Part shown: in pieces, positions 1 to 9,312 of the stretch
Position numbering within the stretch: position 1 is the first letter of the stretch
Layout: each line of letters begins with the position of its first letter
Source: Hyphomonadaceae bacterium
GTDB taxonomy: Bacteria > Pseudomonadota > Alphaproteobacteria > Caulobacterales > Aquidulcibacteraceae
Direction of reading: 5' to 3'
DNA length: 64,000 nt
Assembly (NCBI GenBank): GCA_019753175.1
Contig: JAIELK010000002.1
Location: 58,253 to 122,252, forward strand
Made by a program: the position numbers and the translations under genes
Notes under the pieces: model-generated
The model's input: only the letters and a program-made list of their open reading frames with translations
The model's database searches: none
Told to the model about the DNA's origin: nothing

Positions 1-598
1 CCTGCGCATAATAGGGCGCTTCCGGTCGCCTCACCTGCATGAACGAGACAACGCGCCGGACGCCGCCGACCACGCTCGCGATCTCGGCGGCGCGTTGCAA
101 TTCGTGATCGGTTCGCGCGCTGCCCATGAGATAGACGTTGCCATGGAACGTCTCGATGTTGACGTTGATCGCGCGCACCGCCGGGCTCGCCGTGAGGCGC
201 GCCCGAATCTGCGCGGTGATCCATTCGTCCTGCGCGCTCCGCGCCCAGGTCGACGGCTCGCCAATCGCGAGTTCGTTGTACACCGCGTCGACGATGCGGG
301 CGCTGCGCGCGATCGTCTCGGCAACCTGGCGATGCTCCGCTGTGGGCACGCTGCCCGACAGCAAGACATTGCGGCCCGCCACCTCAACATCGACCTCTCT
401 GAACGCAACGTTGTCGACCGACATCAAGCGCAGCTTGACCCGCTGTGACGCCGTCGCGTCATCGATGCCTTCGCCGATGGTGCGGTCCTGAACCGCATAG
501 ATCCCGACGCTCGCGGCTGTGCCCACGACTGCGGTGGCGCAGCCGCTGGCCAGCGAAGCCGCGGTAAGAGCAGTCAGCACGGTGAGAGACGTACGCAT
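1..598 (-). CDS. BON-domain lipoprotein (3' end cut by window edge)
   Basis: The frame opens with ATG at 598 and runs off the left edge after about 199 codons, so the C-terminus is missing. The first 20 residues are a lipoprotein signal ending in a lipobox (LASGC, Cys20). Two BON modules follow, about residues 50-115 and 122-190, each with the alternating beta pattern and the family glycine (GNVYLMGSA in the second). BON proteins such as OsmY and the DolP/YraP lipoprotein act in the periplasm or at the outer membrane; in enterobacteria dolP lies near yraN and rsmI, and the same neighbours lie just upstream here. The DolP-like role is inferred from this context. Confidence 0.85.
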   Translation of the reverse strand, partial: MRTSLTVLTALTAASLASGCATAVVGTAASVGIYAVQDRTIGEGIDDATASQRVKLRLMSVDNVAFREVDVEVAGRNVLLSGSVPTAEHRQVAETIARSARIVDAVYNELAIGEPSTWARSAQDEWITAQIRARLTASPAVRAINVNIETFHGNVYLMGSARTDHELQRAAEIASVVGGVRRVVSFMQVRRPEAPYYAQ

Positions 599-634
599 GG
601 CCGCCCAATCTGCCTGCGGGTCGTTTCGGCACAC

Positions 635-997
635 TTAACGACAGGCTTCGTCGTACCAGGCTGCGCGTTGATGCTTTGGCAACCATCCCGCGCCGACTAT
701 GATCAGGTCGAACCTGATCGGGGCATGCGTCAGCCGCCAACGGCCGGCGAGCGCCTGGGCGGCGCGCGCGATACGTTGCTGCGCCATCGGCGTCACCGCG
801 AACACGCCCGCGGCGTAGGTTTCGCGCGACTTCACCTCGGCAATGACCAACACGCCCCGCTTCCAGGCGGCGATATCAACTTCGCCGTAAGGGGTGCGGC
901 AGCGATGTCCCAGGATCCGATAGCCCTTGCCCATAAGGTAGAGCATGGCGAACCACTCGCCGAGGCGGCCGCGCCGCTCGGCGCGTTGACGGTTCAC
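635..997 (-). CDS. yraN: YraN family protein (UPF0102)
   Basis: This 120-residue protein matches the UPF0102 family in length and layout. It has the N-terminal G-x-x-G-E and A-x-x-Y/L helix, then a PD-(D/E)xK-like nuclease core with GEVD at residues 38-41 and E-V-K at 54-56. The biochemical role of the family is unproven; a nuclease fold related to Holliday junction resolvases is established by family similarity only. Its GTG start overlaps the rsmI stop as GTGA, so the two are translationally coupled and co-transcribed leftward. The BON lipoprotein gene follows 36 bases downstream. Confidence 0.9.
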   Translation of the reverse strand: MNRQRAERRGRLGEWFAMLYLMGKGYRILGHRCRTPYGEVDIAAWKRGVLVIAEVKSRETYAAGVFAVTPMAQQRIARAAQALAGRWRLTHAPIRFDLIIVGAGWLPKHQRAAWYDEACR

Positions 998-1893
998 GCC
1001 TGCCCCTTGAGCGCCAGCGCGCGCGCGTAGGCGCGCCGGCGCGGAACATTGAGCGTGTCGGCGGCGGATTGCGCCGCATCCTTCACGCCGTTCGCAATGA
1101 GCGGTCGCAAGTAGGCGTCGAGCGTTGCGTCATCCACTTCTGCGGCTGCGAGCGGCGGACCGATCACAACGACGATCTCCCCTTTTGGCGGATCGGCGTT
1201 GGCGTAATGCGCGGCAAGCTGCGAGAGCGTCCCGCGGCGAACCTCCTCGAATAACTTCGTCAGCTCGCGCCCGATCGCAGCGTTCCGATCGCCAAGCGCT
1301 CGCGCCATGTCGGCAAGCGAATCTGCCAACCGTGGCCCGGTCTCGAACAGCACCAGGGTTGTATCGACGGGCGCCAGCGCGGTGAGCGCTTCGACTCTGG
1401 CGCCATGTTTCGAAGGAAGAAAACCGGCAAACAGAAACCGGTCGGTCGGCAACCCCGAAACCACCAGACCGGCGAGCAATGCGGATGCGCCGGGTATCGG
1501 GATCACTCTGTGACCCGAAGCGGCGGCCTCCCGAGCCAACTTGTAGCCGGGGTCAGAGATCAGCGGTGTGCCGGCATCCGAGATCAGCGCCACGCTCTCC
1601 CCACCCGCCAGCGCCGCCAGGATCGTCTCTCGCGCTGCTTCCGCGTTGTGCTCGTGATACGCGGCGAGCTTGGGCTTTAGGCCGTAGGCGTCGAGCAGCT
1701 TGCGCGCCACGCGCGTATCCTCTGCGTAGACCCTTGTCGCAGCGCCCAGCACATCCAGCGCGCGCAAGGTTATGTCGCGTAGATTGCCGATCGGCGTGGC
1801 CACCACATAAAGGCCCGGTTCCAGCGGTGGACTGGCTGCGCCGGCGCCGATAGGTTCGCGCCCGAATTTCGCTGGGGTTGAGGAGTCGCTCAT
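994..1893 (-). CDS. rsmI: 16S rRNA (cytidine(1402)-2'-O)-methyltransferase
   Basis: A tetrapyrrole-methylase-fold enzyme that 2'-O-methylates C1402 of 16S rRNA with SAM in the ribosomal P site. The diagnostic N-terminal VATPIGNLRDITLRAL, followed by YAEDTR and SDAGTPLISDPG, is intact. The ATG at 1893 gives 299 residues with a 24-residue lead before the first beta strand, normal for alphaproteobacteria. The frame stays open upstream to a GTG at 1989, but that would add 32 non-conserved residues inside the opposite gene. The start codon shares the tetranucleotide CATG (1891-1894) with the start of the divergent LpoA-like gene. No convincing ribosome-binding site precedes this ATG. Confidence 0.92.
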   Translation of the reverse strand: MSDSSTPAKFGREPIGAGAASPPLEPGLYVVATPIGNLRDITLRALDVLGAATRVYAEDTRVARKLLDAYGLKPKLAAYHEHNAEAARETILAALAGGESVALISDAGTPLISDPGYKLAREAAASGHRVIPIPGASALLAGLVVSGLPTDRFLFAGFLPSKHGARVEALTALAPVDTTLVLFETGPRLADSLADMARALGDRNAAIGRELTKLFEEVRRGTLSQLAAHYANADPPKGEIVVVIGPPLAAAEVDDATLDAYLRPLIANGVKDAAQSAADTLNVPRRRAYARALALKGQA

Positions 1894-3127
1894 GGTCGGG
1901 ACCAAATCATCGCCGCGTAGCCTCTCCACGCCAAGCGCAAAGGCGTTCGCAGCCGTCAGCCTCGCGGCGATGATGGCGGCGTGCGCCACAGCGCCGTCCG
2001 GCCCCGCCTTGCCAACCCCGCCCGCTGGCCCGCCGGCGCCTCCCGGCGCACAGGTTCAGACCCGAGAAGGCGTCACTCCGCCCTTCATGCGGGGGCGTGA
2101 GGTGGTGCGCGTCGGGTTGCTTCTGCCATTCTCGCTGCGCCCGCAGGACGCCGCAGCGCTCTACAACGCCGCCGAACTCGCCTTGTTCGATCACGGCGAT
2201 CAAGGCACGTTGCTGATCCCTCGCGACGCGGGCTCGACCGAAGCGTCCGCAAACGCCGCAGCCCGTGCGCTGGTCAATGACGGAGCCGACATCATCATCG
2301 GCCCGGTATTGCGCGAGGGCGTACTCGGCGCTTCACGCGCCGCCGCAGGCGAGAACATCCCGGTGATCGGGTTTTCCTCGGATCGCACGGTCGCGGGCAA
2401 CGGCGTCTATCTGCTGAGCTTCCAGCTCGAAGACGAAATCGCGCGGTTGGCGTCATTTGCGGCCAGCCGCGGCGTCCGCACGATTGCGTTGCTCGCCCCA
2501 GCCAACGAATACGGGCGCCGTGTCGAAACCGCCTTGCGCGCCGAAGCGAGGCTGCATGGCGTGACGCTGGCGCAGGCGCAGCTCTACAACCGCACCGACG
2601 CCGACGCCAGCGCCGCAGCGCGTACGCTTGCTGCGTCCCTGCGCACACAGCCGGTGCAGGCCATCCTGATTGCCGAGAGCGGCGGTCCGCTCCGCGCCAT
2701 CGCGCCCGCTTTGGTGCAGGCCGGCGTCGATCCGCGTCAAGTTCGGCTGATGGGAACAAGCGTATGGGCCGGCGACGCCCAGCGCGAACCGGCTCTGTCG
2801 GGCGGCTGGTACGTGGCTCCGGATCCGTCCGCGCGCAGCACGTTCGAAACGCGCTACCAGACAACGTACGGCGCCCCCGCGACGCGCCTCTCCAGCCTCG
2901 GCTATGATGCGGTGGCGCTCGCCGCCCTGCTCTCCCGCAATTACGGATCCCGCGGTTTTTCGCGCAACCGCATCGAAAACGCCGAGGGCTTCTCAGGGTC
3001 GGACGGTCTCTTCCGTTTCCGGTCGGACGGCGCAATCGAGCGCGGGCTGTCGATTATCGAGGTCGGGCAGAACTCGGTGACCACGCTCGATGCGGCGCCA
3101 CGAGCCTTCCCGCGCAGCGGGAGCTAG
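1892..3127 (+). CDS. penicillin-binding protein activator (LpoA-like periplasmic lipoprotein)
   Basis: This 411-residue lipoprotein has a long, Ser/Pro-rich N-terminus and lipobox Cys31. A Pro-rich linker follows, then a type-1 periplasmic-binding fold from about residue 70 (VRVGLLLPFSL, later GADIIIGPVLREGV and IPVIGFSSDR). This matches the C-terminal half of LpoA/YraM, which activates the bifunctional penicillin-binding protein PBP1A from the outer membrane. The TPR half of enterobacterial LpoA is absent, as is usual in alphaproteobacteria. The ATG at 1892 has a strong GAGGAG at 1880-1885 with six-base spacing. The gene is divergent from rsmI, mirroring the rsmI/lpoA/yraN context of enterobacteria. 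Confidence 0.88.
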   Translation: MVGTKSSPRSLSTPSAKAFAAVSLAAMMAACATAPSGPALPTPPAGPPAPPGAQVQTREGVTPPFMRGREVVRVGLLLPFSLRPQDAAALYNAAELALFDHGDQGTLLIPRDAGSTEASANAAARALVNDGADIIIGPVLREGVLGASRAAAGENIPVIGFSSDRTVAGNGVYLLSFQLEDEIARLASFAASRGVRTIALLAPANEYGRRVETALRAEARLHGVTLAQAQLYNRTDADASAAARTLAASLRTQPVQAILIAESGGPLRAIAPALVQAGVDPRQVRLMGTSVWAGDAQREPALSGGWYVAPDPSARSTFETRYQTTYGAPATRLSSLGYDAVALAALLSRNYGSRGFSRNRIENAEGFSGSDGLFRFRSDGAIERGLSIIEVGQNSVTTLDAAPRAFPRSGS

Positions 3128-3223
3128 CGGCGTTCTACAGGTGCAGGTCGGCGAGTTACGCATCGCCGTGGGTTGATCCCCTCCGCTCCCGCCGCTAGCC
3201 ACTGAGCACACGGGGAGAAAACG

Positions 3224-4522
3224 ATGGCCAGTATGACTGCGGAGAAGCGGGGCATCCCGCTCCATTGGCTCATGCTCGCGGGTTTCGCCCTGGGTTTGGG
3301 CGCCGGGCTCTGGGTCAATCTCACCGTGGGCGCCGACGCCGAGTGGGTGCAATGGCTCACGGCGAACATCACCGGACCCGTTGGCCAGATTTTCCTTGGT
3401 CTGCTGTTCATGCTGGTGTTGCCGCTGCTCTTTGCGGCGATCGTCGGCGGCGTCGCGGAGATGGGCGATCTGGGGTCGCTCGGTCGCGTCGGCTGGAAGA
3501 CGCTGCTGATGACCATCGTCGTGTCGGCGATCGCGGTTGTGATCGGCTTGACGCTGGTGAACTATTTCCAGCCTGGCCAAGGCGTGGATCGCGCGCTGGC
3601 GGAGTCGCTGTTGCAGGAATACGCGGAGGGCGCGCGCGGCATCGTCGAAAACGCTCCTGATCAGGTGAATTTCAGCCAGTTCCTGCTCGATCTGGTGCCG
3701 CGCAACGTCTTCGCGGCCGCGGCCGCGAACCAGGTGCTACCGCTGATGCTGTTCGCCGTCTTCTTCGGCATCGGTCTGGTGCTGGTGAAGAGCCCGGCGA
3801 CCGATCAGCTGCAGCTCATGATCGCCGGGCTGTTCGAAGTGATGATGAAGCTGCTGCGGCTTGTCATCAGCGTCGCGCCTCTCGCCATCGCATGCCTGAT
3901 GTTCAACCTGGCCGCCCTTTTCGGCTGGGATCTGATGGTGCGGCTCGCGGCCTTCGTCGGCGTCGCGGTCGCCGCCATGGCGCTGCACATGTTCGTGGTT
4001 TATCCGCTGATCGTGCTGGTGTTCGCGCGGCGCAACCCCCTCACCTTCTTCGCACAAGTGCGGCAACCGTTCCTGGTGGCGTTCTCGACCGCTTCTTCCA
4101 ACGCGACCTTGCCGATCTCGATCCAAACCGCGGAGACCGAACTCAAGCTTCCGCGGCGCATCTCCCGCTTCGTGCTCACGGTCGGCGCCACGGCCAACCA
4201 GAACGGCACGGCCCTGTTCGAGGGCGTTACCGTGCTCTTCCTGGCGCAGTTTTTCGGTGTCGATCTCACCGTCAATCAGCAGCTGATGGTGATGTTCGTG
4301 TGCATCTTGGGCGGCATCGGCACCGCCGGCGTGCCGGCGGGTTCACTGCCGGTGATCGCCATGATCCTGGCGATGGTCGGCGTGCCGCCCGAAGGCATCG
4401 GCATCATCCTTGGCGTCGACCGCTTCCTCGACATGTGCCGCACCACGCTCAATGTGGTCGGTGACCTCGTGGTCGCCACGGTGGTCTCGCGCGGCGAGCG
4501 CGACGCGGCGCAATCCCCCTAG
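3224..4522 (+). CDS. dicarboxylate/amino acid:cation symporter (DAACS family)
   Basis: This 432-residue inner-membrane transporter of the GltP/DctA/GltPh family couples uptake of acidic amino acids or C4-dicarboxylates to Na+ or H+. Visible signatures are the serine-rich re-entrant hairpin (STASSNATLPIS), the NQNGTALFEG stretch that corresponds to the NMDGT motif, the second hairpin GVPAGSLPVI, and DRFLDMCRTTLNVVGD in the last helix. The usual NMDGT reads NQNGT here, an atypical Na+-site residue. The ATG is preceded by GGGGAG. The substrate cannot be decided from sequence. A strong hairpin plus T-run follows the stop. Confidence 0.92.
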   Translation: MASMTAEKRGIPLHWLMLAGFALGLGAGLWVNLTVGADAEWVQWLTANITGPVGQIFLGLLFMLVLPLLFAAIVGGVAEMGDLGSLGRVGWKTLLMTIVVSAIAVVIGLTLVNYFQPGQGVDRALAESLLQEYAEGARGIVENAPDQVNFSQFLLDLVPRNVFAAAAANQVLPLMLFAVFFGIGLVLVKSPATDQLQLMIAGLFEVMMKLLRLVISVAPLAIACLMFNLAALFGWDLMVRLAAFVGVAVAAMALHMFVVYPLIVLVFARRNPLTFFAQVRQPFLVAFSTASSNATLPISIQTAETELKLPRRISRFVLTVGATANQNGTALFEGVTVLFLAQFFGVDLTVNQQLMVMFVCILGGIGTAGVPAGSLPVIAMILAMVGVPPEGIGIILGVDRFLDMCRTTLNVVGDLVVATVVSRGERDAAQSP

Positions 4523-4546
4523 AAAAGAGGCCGGTCCGTTGATCCA

Positions 4547-4580
4547 GGGCGCGGAGGAAACACCGCGCCCTTCGCTTTTT
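4547..4580 (+). terminator. intrinsic terminator after the symporter gene
   Basis: An 8-bp perfect GC stem (GGGCGCGG at 4547-4554, CCGCGCCC at 4563-4570) with an eight-base loop is followed by TTCGCTTTTT. It lies between the convergent symporter and parB 3' ends, 24 bases past the symporter stop. It is a classic Rho-independent terminator for rightward transcription. Confidence 0.85.
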
Positions 4581-4582
4581 GT

Positions 4583-5533
4583 TCAATGCCCGCTGCGCAA
4601 CCGGCGGATGACGTCATCGAGCTGTTCGAGCGTCTTGAACGCGATTTTCACATCGCCCGCCCCGCCCTTTTCGCTAATGCTGACATCAAGCCCGAGCGCG
4701 TTCGAAAGGCTTTGCTCCAGCGCACGCGTGTCAGCGCTCTTGGCCTCACCGTGCGACACGCGCGGGCCGTGCTTTTCATCTTTCGCCTGCTGCGCAAGGC
4801 GCTCGATCTCCCGGACATTCAGTCCGTCCTTGATGACGCGCAGCGCCAGCGCGCGCGGATCGGGCGCGGTCAAGATCGCGCGCGCGTGACCGGCGCTCAA
4901 GCGCCCGTCGCGCACCATGTCCTGCAGGTCTTCAGGCAGCTTCAGGAGCCGCAGCATGTTGGCGATGTGCGGGCGCGACTTGCCGACCGCTTCGGCGATT
5001 TCTTCCTGCGTGCGGCCGAAGCGCTCGATCAGCGCGTGAAAGCCCTGCGCCTCTTCGATCGGATTGAGGTCGGTGCGCTGCACGTTCTCGACGATGGCGA
5101 TTTCGAGAACCTCAACCTCGTTGAGATCGCGCACCACGGCGGGAATTGAATGCAGGCCTGCGCGCTGCGCGGCGCGCCAACGCCGTTCGCCGGCGACGAT
5201 CTCGAACTTGCCGCCCGCAATCGGGCGCACCAGGATCGGTTGCAGCACGCCGTGCGCGCGGATCGACGCCGCCAGTTCGCCGAGTTCGTCTTCGCCGAAA
5301 TGCTTGCGCGGCTGTTGCGGATTGCGCTGCACCAAGTCGATCGGAATCTGCTTGGCGCCGCCCTCGCCTGCCGCCGCGCCGGGGGCTTTCGGCAGCTCGA
5401 CCACGTTCGCGGTCGTTGGCGTTTGCGAGGGGTTCGTCCATGCCGGCGCCGCCGGCGTGTTGGTCTTGACTGGCTCGCCGAGCAAGGCCGAGAGCCCGCG
5501 CCCCAAGCCGCGTGGTTTCGCAAACTCGCTCAT
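4583..5533 (-). CDS. parB: chromosome-partitioning protein ParB
   Basis: A 316-residue CTPase clamp that loads at parS sites and spreads to organise the origin region for ParA-driven segregation. The N-terminal ParA-contact segment (RGLGRGLSALLGE, residues 8-20) and the CTP-binding boxes GERRWR (115-120) and ENVQR (149-153) are intact. A helix-turn-helix (about 175-200) and a C-terminal dimerisation domain follow. A variable Pro/Thr-rich linker occupies residues 25-60. It lies 77 bases downstream of parA in the same direction. Several parS-like palindromes lie 1.5-8 kb away in the same cluster. Confidence 0.97.
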   Translation of the reverse strand: MSEFAKPRGLGRGLSALLGEPVKTNTPAAPAWTNPSQTPTTANVVELPKAPGAAAGEGGAKQIPIDLVQRNPQQPRKHFGEDELGELAASIRAHGVLQPILVRPIAGGKFEIVAGERRWRAAQRAGLHSIPAVVRDLNEVEVLEIAIVENVQRTDLNPIEEAQGFHALIERFGRTQEEIAEAVGKSRPHIANMLRLLKLPEDLQDMVRDGRLSAGHARAILTAPDPRALALRVIKDGLNVREIERLAQQAKDEKHGPRVSHGEAKSADTRALEQSLSNALGLDVSISEKGGAGDVKIAFKTLEQLDDVIRRLRSGH

Positions 5534-5610
5534 CGCCTTCTCGCGCTCCGCCGACTCAGTTCGGCATGCTTAACAAAGTGCTAGGCAAATCTTACCCACC
5601 GGTAAAAACC

Positions 5611-6399
5611 TCACGCCGCCTGCACGCCGCGTTCGCGTTCGATCAGCTCCTTCGCGAGCCTGATATAGGCCTTCGAGCCGGCGGCGTTTTGATCGTAGAT
5701 GATCGCCGGCAAGCCGTGGCTTGGCGCCTCGCTGACGCGCACGTTGCGCGGGATCACCGTCTCATAAACCTTGTCCGGAAAGTGCGTGCGCACCTCCTGC
5801 GCCACCTGGTCGGAAAGTGCAGTGCGCTTGTCGTACATGGTCAGCACCACGCCCTGGATCTCGAGCGCCGGGTTCAGATTCTGCTTCACCGCGTTGATGG
5901 TGGCGTTGAGCTGCGCCAGGCCCTCAAGCGCGAAATACTCCGCCTGCAGCGGCACCAGCACCGCGTCAGCGGCGGTGAGCGCATTCACGGTGAGCACGTT
6001 GAGCGACGGCGGACAGTCGATCAGCACATAGTCGAACTTGATCTCGCTGCTGGCGCGAAACGCGGACAGCGCATCCCTTAGCCGAAACTGCGCGCCCTGT
6101 GTGCCCATCAGCTCCATCTCGACGCCTGAGAGATTGACGTGCCCCGGCACGATCCAGAGGTTTGGCACTTTCGTCGGCAGCACTGCCTTCGCAACGGGCT
6201 GCGCGCCTACCAGCACATCATAGCTTGTCACCGTGTCGTTGTCGGGCCGCACGTCGATTCCCGTCGAGGCGTTCGCCTGCGGGTCGGTATCGAAAATCAA
6301 CACGTGCTTGCCCGTTGCCGCCAAAGCGGTGCCGAGATTGATGGCGGTGGTGGTCTTGCCGACACCGCCCTTCTGATTGGCGATCGCCAATGCGCGCAT
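5611..6399 (-). CDS. parA: chromosome-partitioning ATPase ParA
   Basis: A 262-residue MinD/ParA-family Walker ATPase that binds nucleoid DNA as an ATP dimer and moves ParB-parS complexes. The deviant Walker A is KGGVGKTT at residues 10-17, with the signature lysine at 10. DTDPQAN (37-43) forms A', and Walker B is VLIDCPPS near 129. No N-terminal helix-turn-helix extension is present, so this is the chromosomal (Soj/type Ib-like) class. It starts at ATG 6399, 26 bases after the rsmG stop, in the conserved rsmG-parA-parB order. Confidence 0.97.
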   Translation of the reverse strand: MRALAIANQKGGVGKTTTAINLGTALAATGKHVLIFDTDPQANASTGIDVRPDNDTVTSYDVLVGAQPVAKAVLPTKVPNLWIVPGHVNLSGVEMELMGTQGAQFRLRDALSAFRASSEIKFDYVLIDCPPSLNVLTVNALTAADAVLVPLQAEYFALEGLAQLNATINAVKQNLNPALEIQGVVLTMYDKRTALSDQVAQEVRTHFPDKVYETVIPRNVRVSEAPSHGLPAIIYDQNAAGSKAYIRLAKELIERERGVQAA

Positions 6400-6425
6400 G
6401 TCCCCAAACTCCTGTTGGACCTGGA

Positions 6426-7067
6426 TCAGGCGGCCTTCGTGATGCGAACGATGCGGCCGCGCGGATCGCTCAGGCTCTCCAGCACATCTGCCCGGTACGC
6501 CCCACCGTCCAGAGCGTCTTTCGCGGCGGCCAACTCAGCGTCCAAATCCGCGCCTTTATGGAAGAGTCCTTGCGCGCCGCGATCGAGAATCGGCTTCGCA
6601 TAGAGGATGAGTCGCGACAAGGGCGCGAGCGCACGTGCGGTGACAATGTCATAGCACCCCTCACCCGCGCCAAAGTCCTCGATGCGCAGGTTGAACACCT
6701 TGGCGGGCAACCCCGCCGCATCGATGACTGCGCTCAGAAACGCCGCCTTTTTCGCTGTCGCTTCAACCACATGCACCATCGCGCCTGGCGTGCCGGCGAG
6801 CAGCGCTGCAAGCACCAGGCCCGGAAAGCCGGCGCCGGAACCCAGATCGACCCATCGTTTCGCATTCGGTGCGAGTTTCAGCAGTTGAGCGCTATCTAGC
6901 GCGTGGCGTGACCAGAACGCCTCAAGCTCTTTCGGCCCGACCAGGTTCATGCGCCCGGACCATTCGGCCAGCAGGCGGCGATGCGTTTCCAGCCGTTCAG
7001 AAGTTTCGTGTGAAACGCCGAGATCGTGCTCGAACGCGGCTCGCCCGTAACTCGATCGCCCGCTCAC
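6426..7067 (-). CDS. rsmG: 16S rRNA (guanine(527)-N7)-methyltransferase RsmG
   Basis: A 213-residue SAM-dependent methyltransferase for G527 of 16S rRNA, also known as GidB. The conserved N-terminal WSGRMNLVGPKE and RHALDSAQL motifs precede the SAM-binding loop VDLGSGAGFPGL (about 73-84) and the TARALAPL motif. Translation begins at a GTG (7067) that overlaps the preceding DUF3088 stop as GTGA, indicating coupling. A parS-like imperfect palindrome, GTTTCGTGTGAAAC, lies inside the 5' part of this gene at 7003-7016. Confidence 0.95.
   Translation of the reverse strand: MSGRSSYGRAAFEHDLGVSHETSERLETHRRLLAEWSGRMNLVGPKELEAFWSRHALDSAQLLKLAPNAKRWVDLGSGAGFPGLVLAALLAGTPGAMVHVVEATAKKAAFLSAVIDAAGLPAKVFNLRIEDFGAGEGCYDIVTARALAPLSRLILYAKPILDRGAQGLFHKGADLDAELAAAKDALDGGAYRADVLESLSDPRGRIVRITKAA
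7003..7016. promoter_or_regulatory. weak parS-like palindrome inside rsmG
   Basis: GTTTCGTGTGAAAC matches the parS core GTTTCACGTGAAAC at 12 of 14 positions. The two differences are adjacent at the centre and destroy the CACGTG core. It may be chance or a degraded site. It is listed because three better candidates lie in the same 6-kb stretch. Confidence 0.25.
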
Positions 7068-7417
7068 GGATGCGGTCCCGCGCCGCCGTGCGCCTTCGCC
7101 AGATAGCGGGCGATGCCGCGCGAGGTGTCGATGAAAGCAAGGCCGGTGTCGACCGAGCGCTTCGCGTCCTCCGGGGGGGCCGAGGCCTTGGCCAGCACCA
7201 ACACCGGCATGCCCTGATGCGCCTCTCCGATCAGCGCGATGATGTCATGGCGCGGGCGCGGAAACGGTTGGCGGCGCACGTCGACCGCGCGCGCCCAGTG
7301 CGGGTTGGCGAGCAACGCGCCCTCCATCGCTGCGCAATCGTGGCAGAACCAGGCGCCGTCGAGCGCTGTATCCTCAAACGGCGCGCGGATGAGAAAGAGC
7401 GTGTCCCGGGAGATCAT
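7064..7417 (-). CDS. DUF3088 family protein
   Basis: A 117-residue protein that resembles DUF3088: a short N-terminal strand ([11 protein letters not shown]), then a CxxC pair (CHDC) followed by a helix with [20 protein letters not shown] segment and a PVLVLA strand come next. The arrangement looks like a thioredoxin/glutathione-S-transferase N-terminal fold, so a redox role is possible but unproven. The gene overlaps the mnmG stop as ATGA at its 5' end and rsmG at its 3' end. It is therefore embedded in the mnmG-rsmG-parA operon, where most relatives have rsmG directly after mnmG. Confidence 0.75.
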   Translation of the reverse strand: MISRDTLFLIRAPFEDTALDGAWFCHDCAAMEGALLANPHWARAVDVRRQPFPRPRHDIIALIGEAHQGMPVLVLAKASAPPEDAKRSVDTGLAFIDTSRGIARYLAKAHGGAGPHP

Positions 7418-9282
7418 GCGCGCTTCCTCTTTTCGCGCTTGGCATGCGCAAGTAGCGCGGTGAGCGCGCCTGCGGTGACGCCTTCTATGCGCGAGGCCTG
7501 GCCGAGCGTCACCGGGCGCGCGGCCGCAAGCTTCTCGCGCACTTCGTTTGAGAGTCCGCCGACGCTTGCATAATCCAGCGCGGGATCAAGCCGCAGGTCT
7601 TCGTCGCGTTTGAAAGCTTCGACATCGAGCGCCTGTCGCTCAAGATAGCCCGCGTACATCGCGTCGATTTCAAGCTGTTCGCGCGCGTGCTTCGAGAGCG
7701 CTCGCAATTCCGGCCACACCTCAGACAGGCGTTCAAACGTCACGTTCGGATAGGCCAACAGCTGCAGCGCATTGCGGCGTACGCCGTCCTGATTCACGTG
7801 CAGGCCGGCTTTCGCGGCCTGAGCCGGCGTCAGCGACAGCGATTGCGCCAGCCCCCGCGCAGCTTCGATTTCGCGTATCTTCTCGGCGAATTTGCGCCCC
7901 CGCGCGGGGCCGACGCAACCCAGCTCAACGCCCTTTGGCGTGAGCCTTTGGTCGGCATTGTCAGCGCGGAGGCTCAAGCGATACTCGGCACGCGAGGTGA
8001 ACATGCGATAGGGCTCGGTGACGCCGCGCGTCACGAGGTCGTCGATCATCACGCCGATATAGCCCTCGGCGCGCGTGATCTCGAACGCCGCCGCGCCGCC
8101 CGCAGCCCGCGCCGCGTTAAGGCCGGCGATCAGTCCTTGCGCAGCCGCCTCTTCGTAGCCCGTCGTGCCGTTGATCTGGCCGGCGAGGTAAAGGCCCGCG
8201 ATGCGCTTGGTTTCCAGCGTCGGCAGCAGCTCGCGCGGATCGACGTAATCGTACTCGATCGCATAGGCATGCCGCTTAATGCGCACCTTTTCCAGGCCGG
8301 CAATCGTGCGGATGAAACGCTCTTGTACATCTTCCGGCAGCGACGTGCTGATCCCGTTCGGGTACACCGTGTCGTCATCGAGCCCTTCGGGTTCAAGAAA
8401 AACCTGGTGGGCGTTTTTCTCGGCGAAACGCACAACCTTGTCTTCGATCGAGGGGCAATAGCGCGGTCCGCGTCCGCTGATGGCGCCGGAATAGACCGCG
8501 CTTTTCGCCAGCGACTGCTCGATGACGCGGTGGGTTTCCTGGTTCGTGTAGGTCACGCCGCACGCGACCTGCGGATTGGCGATGCGCTCGGTGAGGAAAG
8601 AGAACGGCGAGGGCTCCTCGTCGCCGTGCTGCAATTCGAGCGACGCCCAGTCGATGGTGTTCGCGTCGAGCCGCGCCGGTGTGCCGGTCTTCAGCCGTCC
8701 CATGGCAAACCCGGCGGCATAGAGCCGCTCCGAGAGCCCGATGGCGGGCGCTTCGCCGTGCCGGCCAGCCGGAACACGTCGATCGCCGATATGGATGACG
8801 CCCTTGAGGAACGTTCCGGTGGTCAACACGACTCGGGGCGCAAAGAACTCGCGCCCGTTGCTGATCGTTACGCCAACCACGACGCTGTCGGCGAGAATGA
8901 GGTCCTCCACCACCGCCGCCAAAATCGTCAGATTTGACTGCGCCGCCAGCGCCGTTTGCATGGCCTGGCGATAGAGCTTGCGGTCGGACTGTGCCCGCGG
9001 GCCCCGTACTGCCGGCCCCTTGGATCGGTTGAGCAAGCGGAATTGGATGCCGGCGGCGTCGGCCACCCGGCCCATGGCGCCGTCCAGCGCATCGATCTCT
9101 CGGACCAGATGCCCCTTGCCCAGGCCGCCGATGGCCGGGTTGCAGCTCATCTCGCCGATGGTTTCGAGCTTGTGGGTCAGCAGCAGCGTGCGTGCGCCCA
9201 GCCGCGCAGACGCCGCTGCAGCTTCGCAGCCGGCGTGGCCGCCGCCAATAACGATGACATCGTATGCGTTGGGATCGCGCAT
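7414..9282 (-). CDS. mnmG: tRNA uridine-5-carboxymethylaminomethyl(34) synthesis enzyme MnmG
   Basis: A 622-residue FAD enzyme that, with MnmE, installs cmnm5U/nm5U at the wobble position of certain tRNAs. The Rossmann FAD motif [10 protein letters not shown] is at residues 13-22. [14 protein letters not shown], the [13 protein letters not shown] equivalent ([14 protein letters not shown]), the [12 protein letters not shown] stretch and the C-terminal helical domain are all present. The length is standard. Its MnmE partner is encoded immediately upstream. The 61-base gap between them contains the best parS-like palindrome in the window. Confidence 0.97.
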   Translation of the reverse strand: MRDPNAYDVIVIGGGHAGCEAAAASARLGARTLLLTHKLETIGEMSCNPAIGGLGKGHLVREIDALDGAMGRVADAAGIQFRLLNRSKGPAVRGPRAQSDRKLYRQAMQTALAAQSNLTILAAVVEDLILADSVVVGVTISNGREFFAPRVVLTTGTFLKGVIHIGDRRVPAGRHGEAPAIGLSERLYAAGFAMGRLKTGTPARLDANTIDWASLELQHGDEEPSPFSFLTERIANPQVACGVTYTNQETHRVIEQSLAKSAVYSGAISGRGPRYCPSIEDKVVRFAEKNAHQVFLEPEGLDDDTVYPNGISTSLPEDVQERFIRTIAGLEKVRIKRHAYAIEYDYVDPRELLPTLETKRIAGLYLAGQINGTTGYEEAAAQGLIAGLNAARAAGGAAAFEITRAEGYIGVMIDDLVTRGVTEPYRMFTSRAEYRLSLRADNADQRLTPKGVELGCVGPARGRKFAEKIREIEAARGLAQSLSLTPAQAAKAGLHVNQDGVRRNALQLLAYPNVTFERLSEVWPELRALSKHAREQLEIDAMYAGYLERQALDVEAFKRDEDLRLDPALDYASVGGLSNEVREKLAAARPVTLGQASRIEGVTAGALTALLAHAKREKRKRA

Positions 9283-9312
9283 GAGGGCGCGCTTGATACA
9301 GGAAAAGCAGCG

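Noticed and set aside
5592..5605. Small inverted repeat TTACC-CACC-GGTAA between parA and parB
   Set aside because: The 5-bp stem is weak and has no T-run in the direction of transcription; too little to call a terminator or operator.
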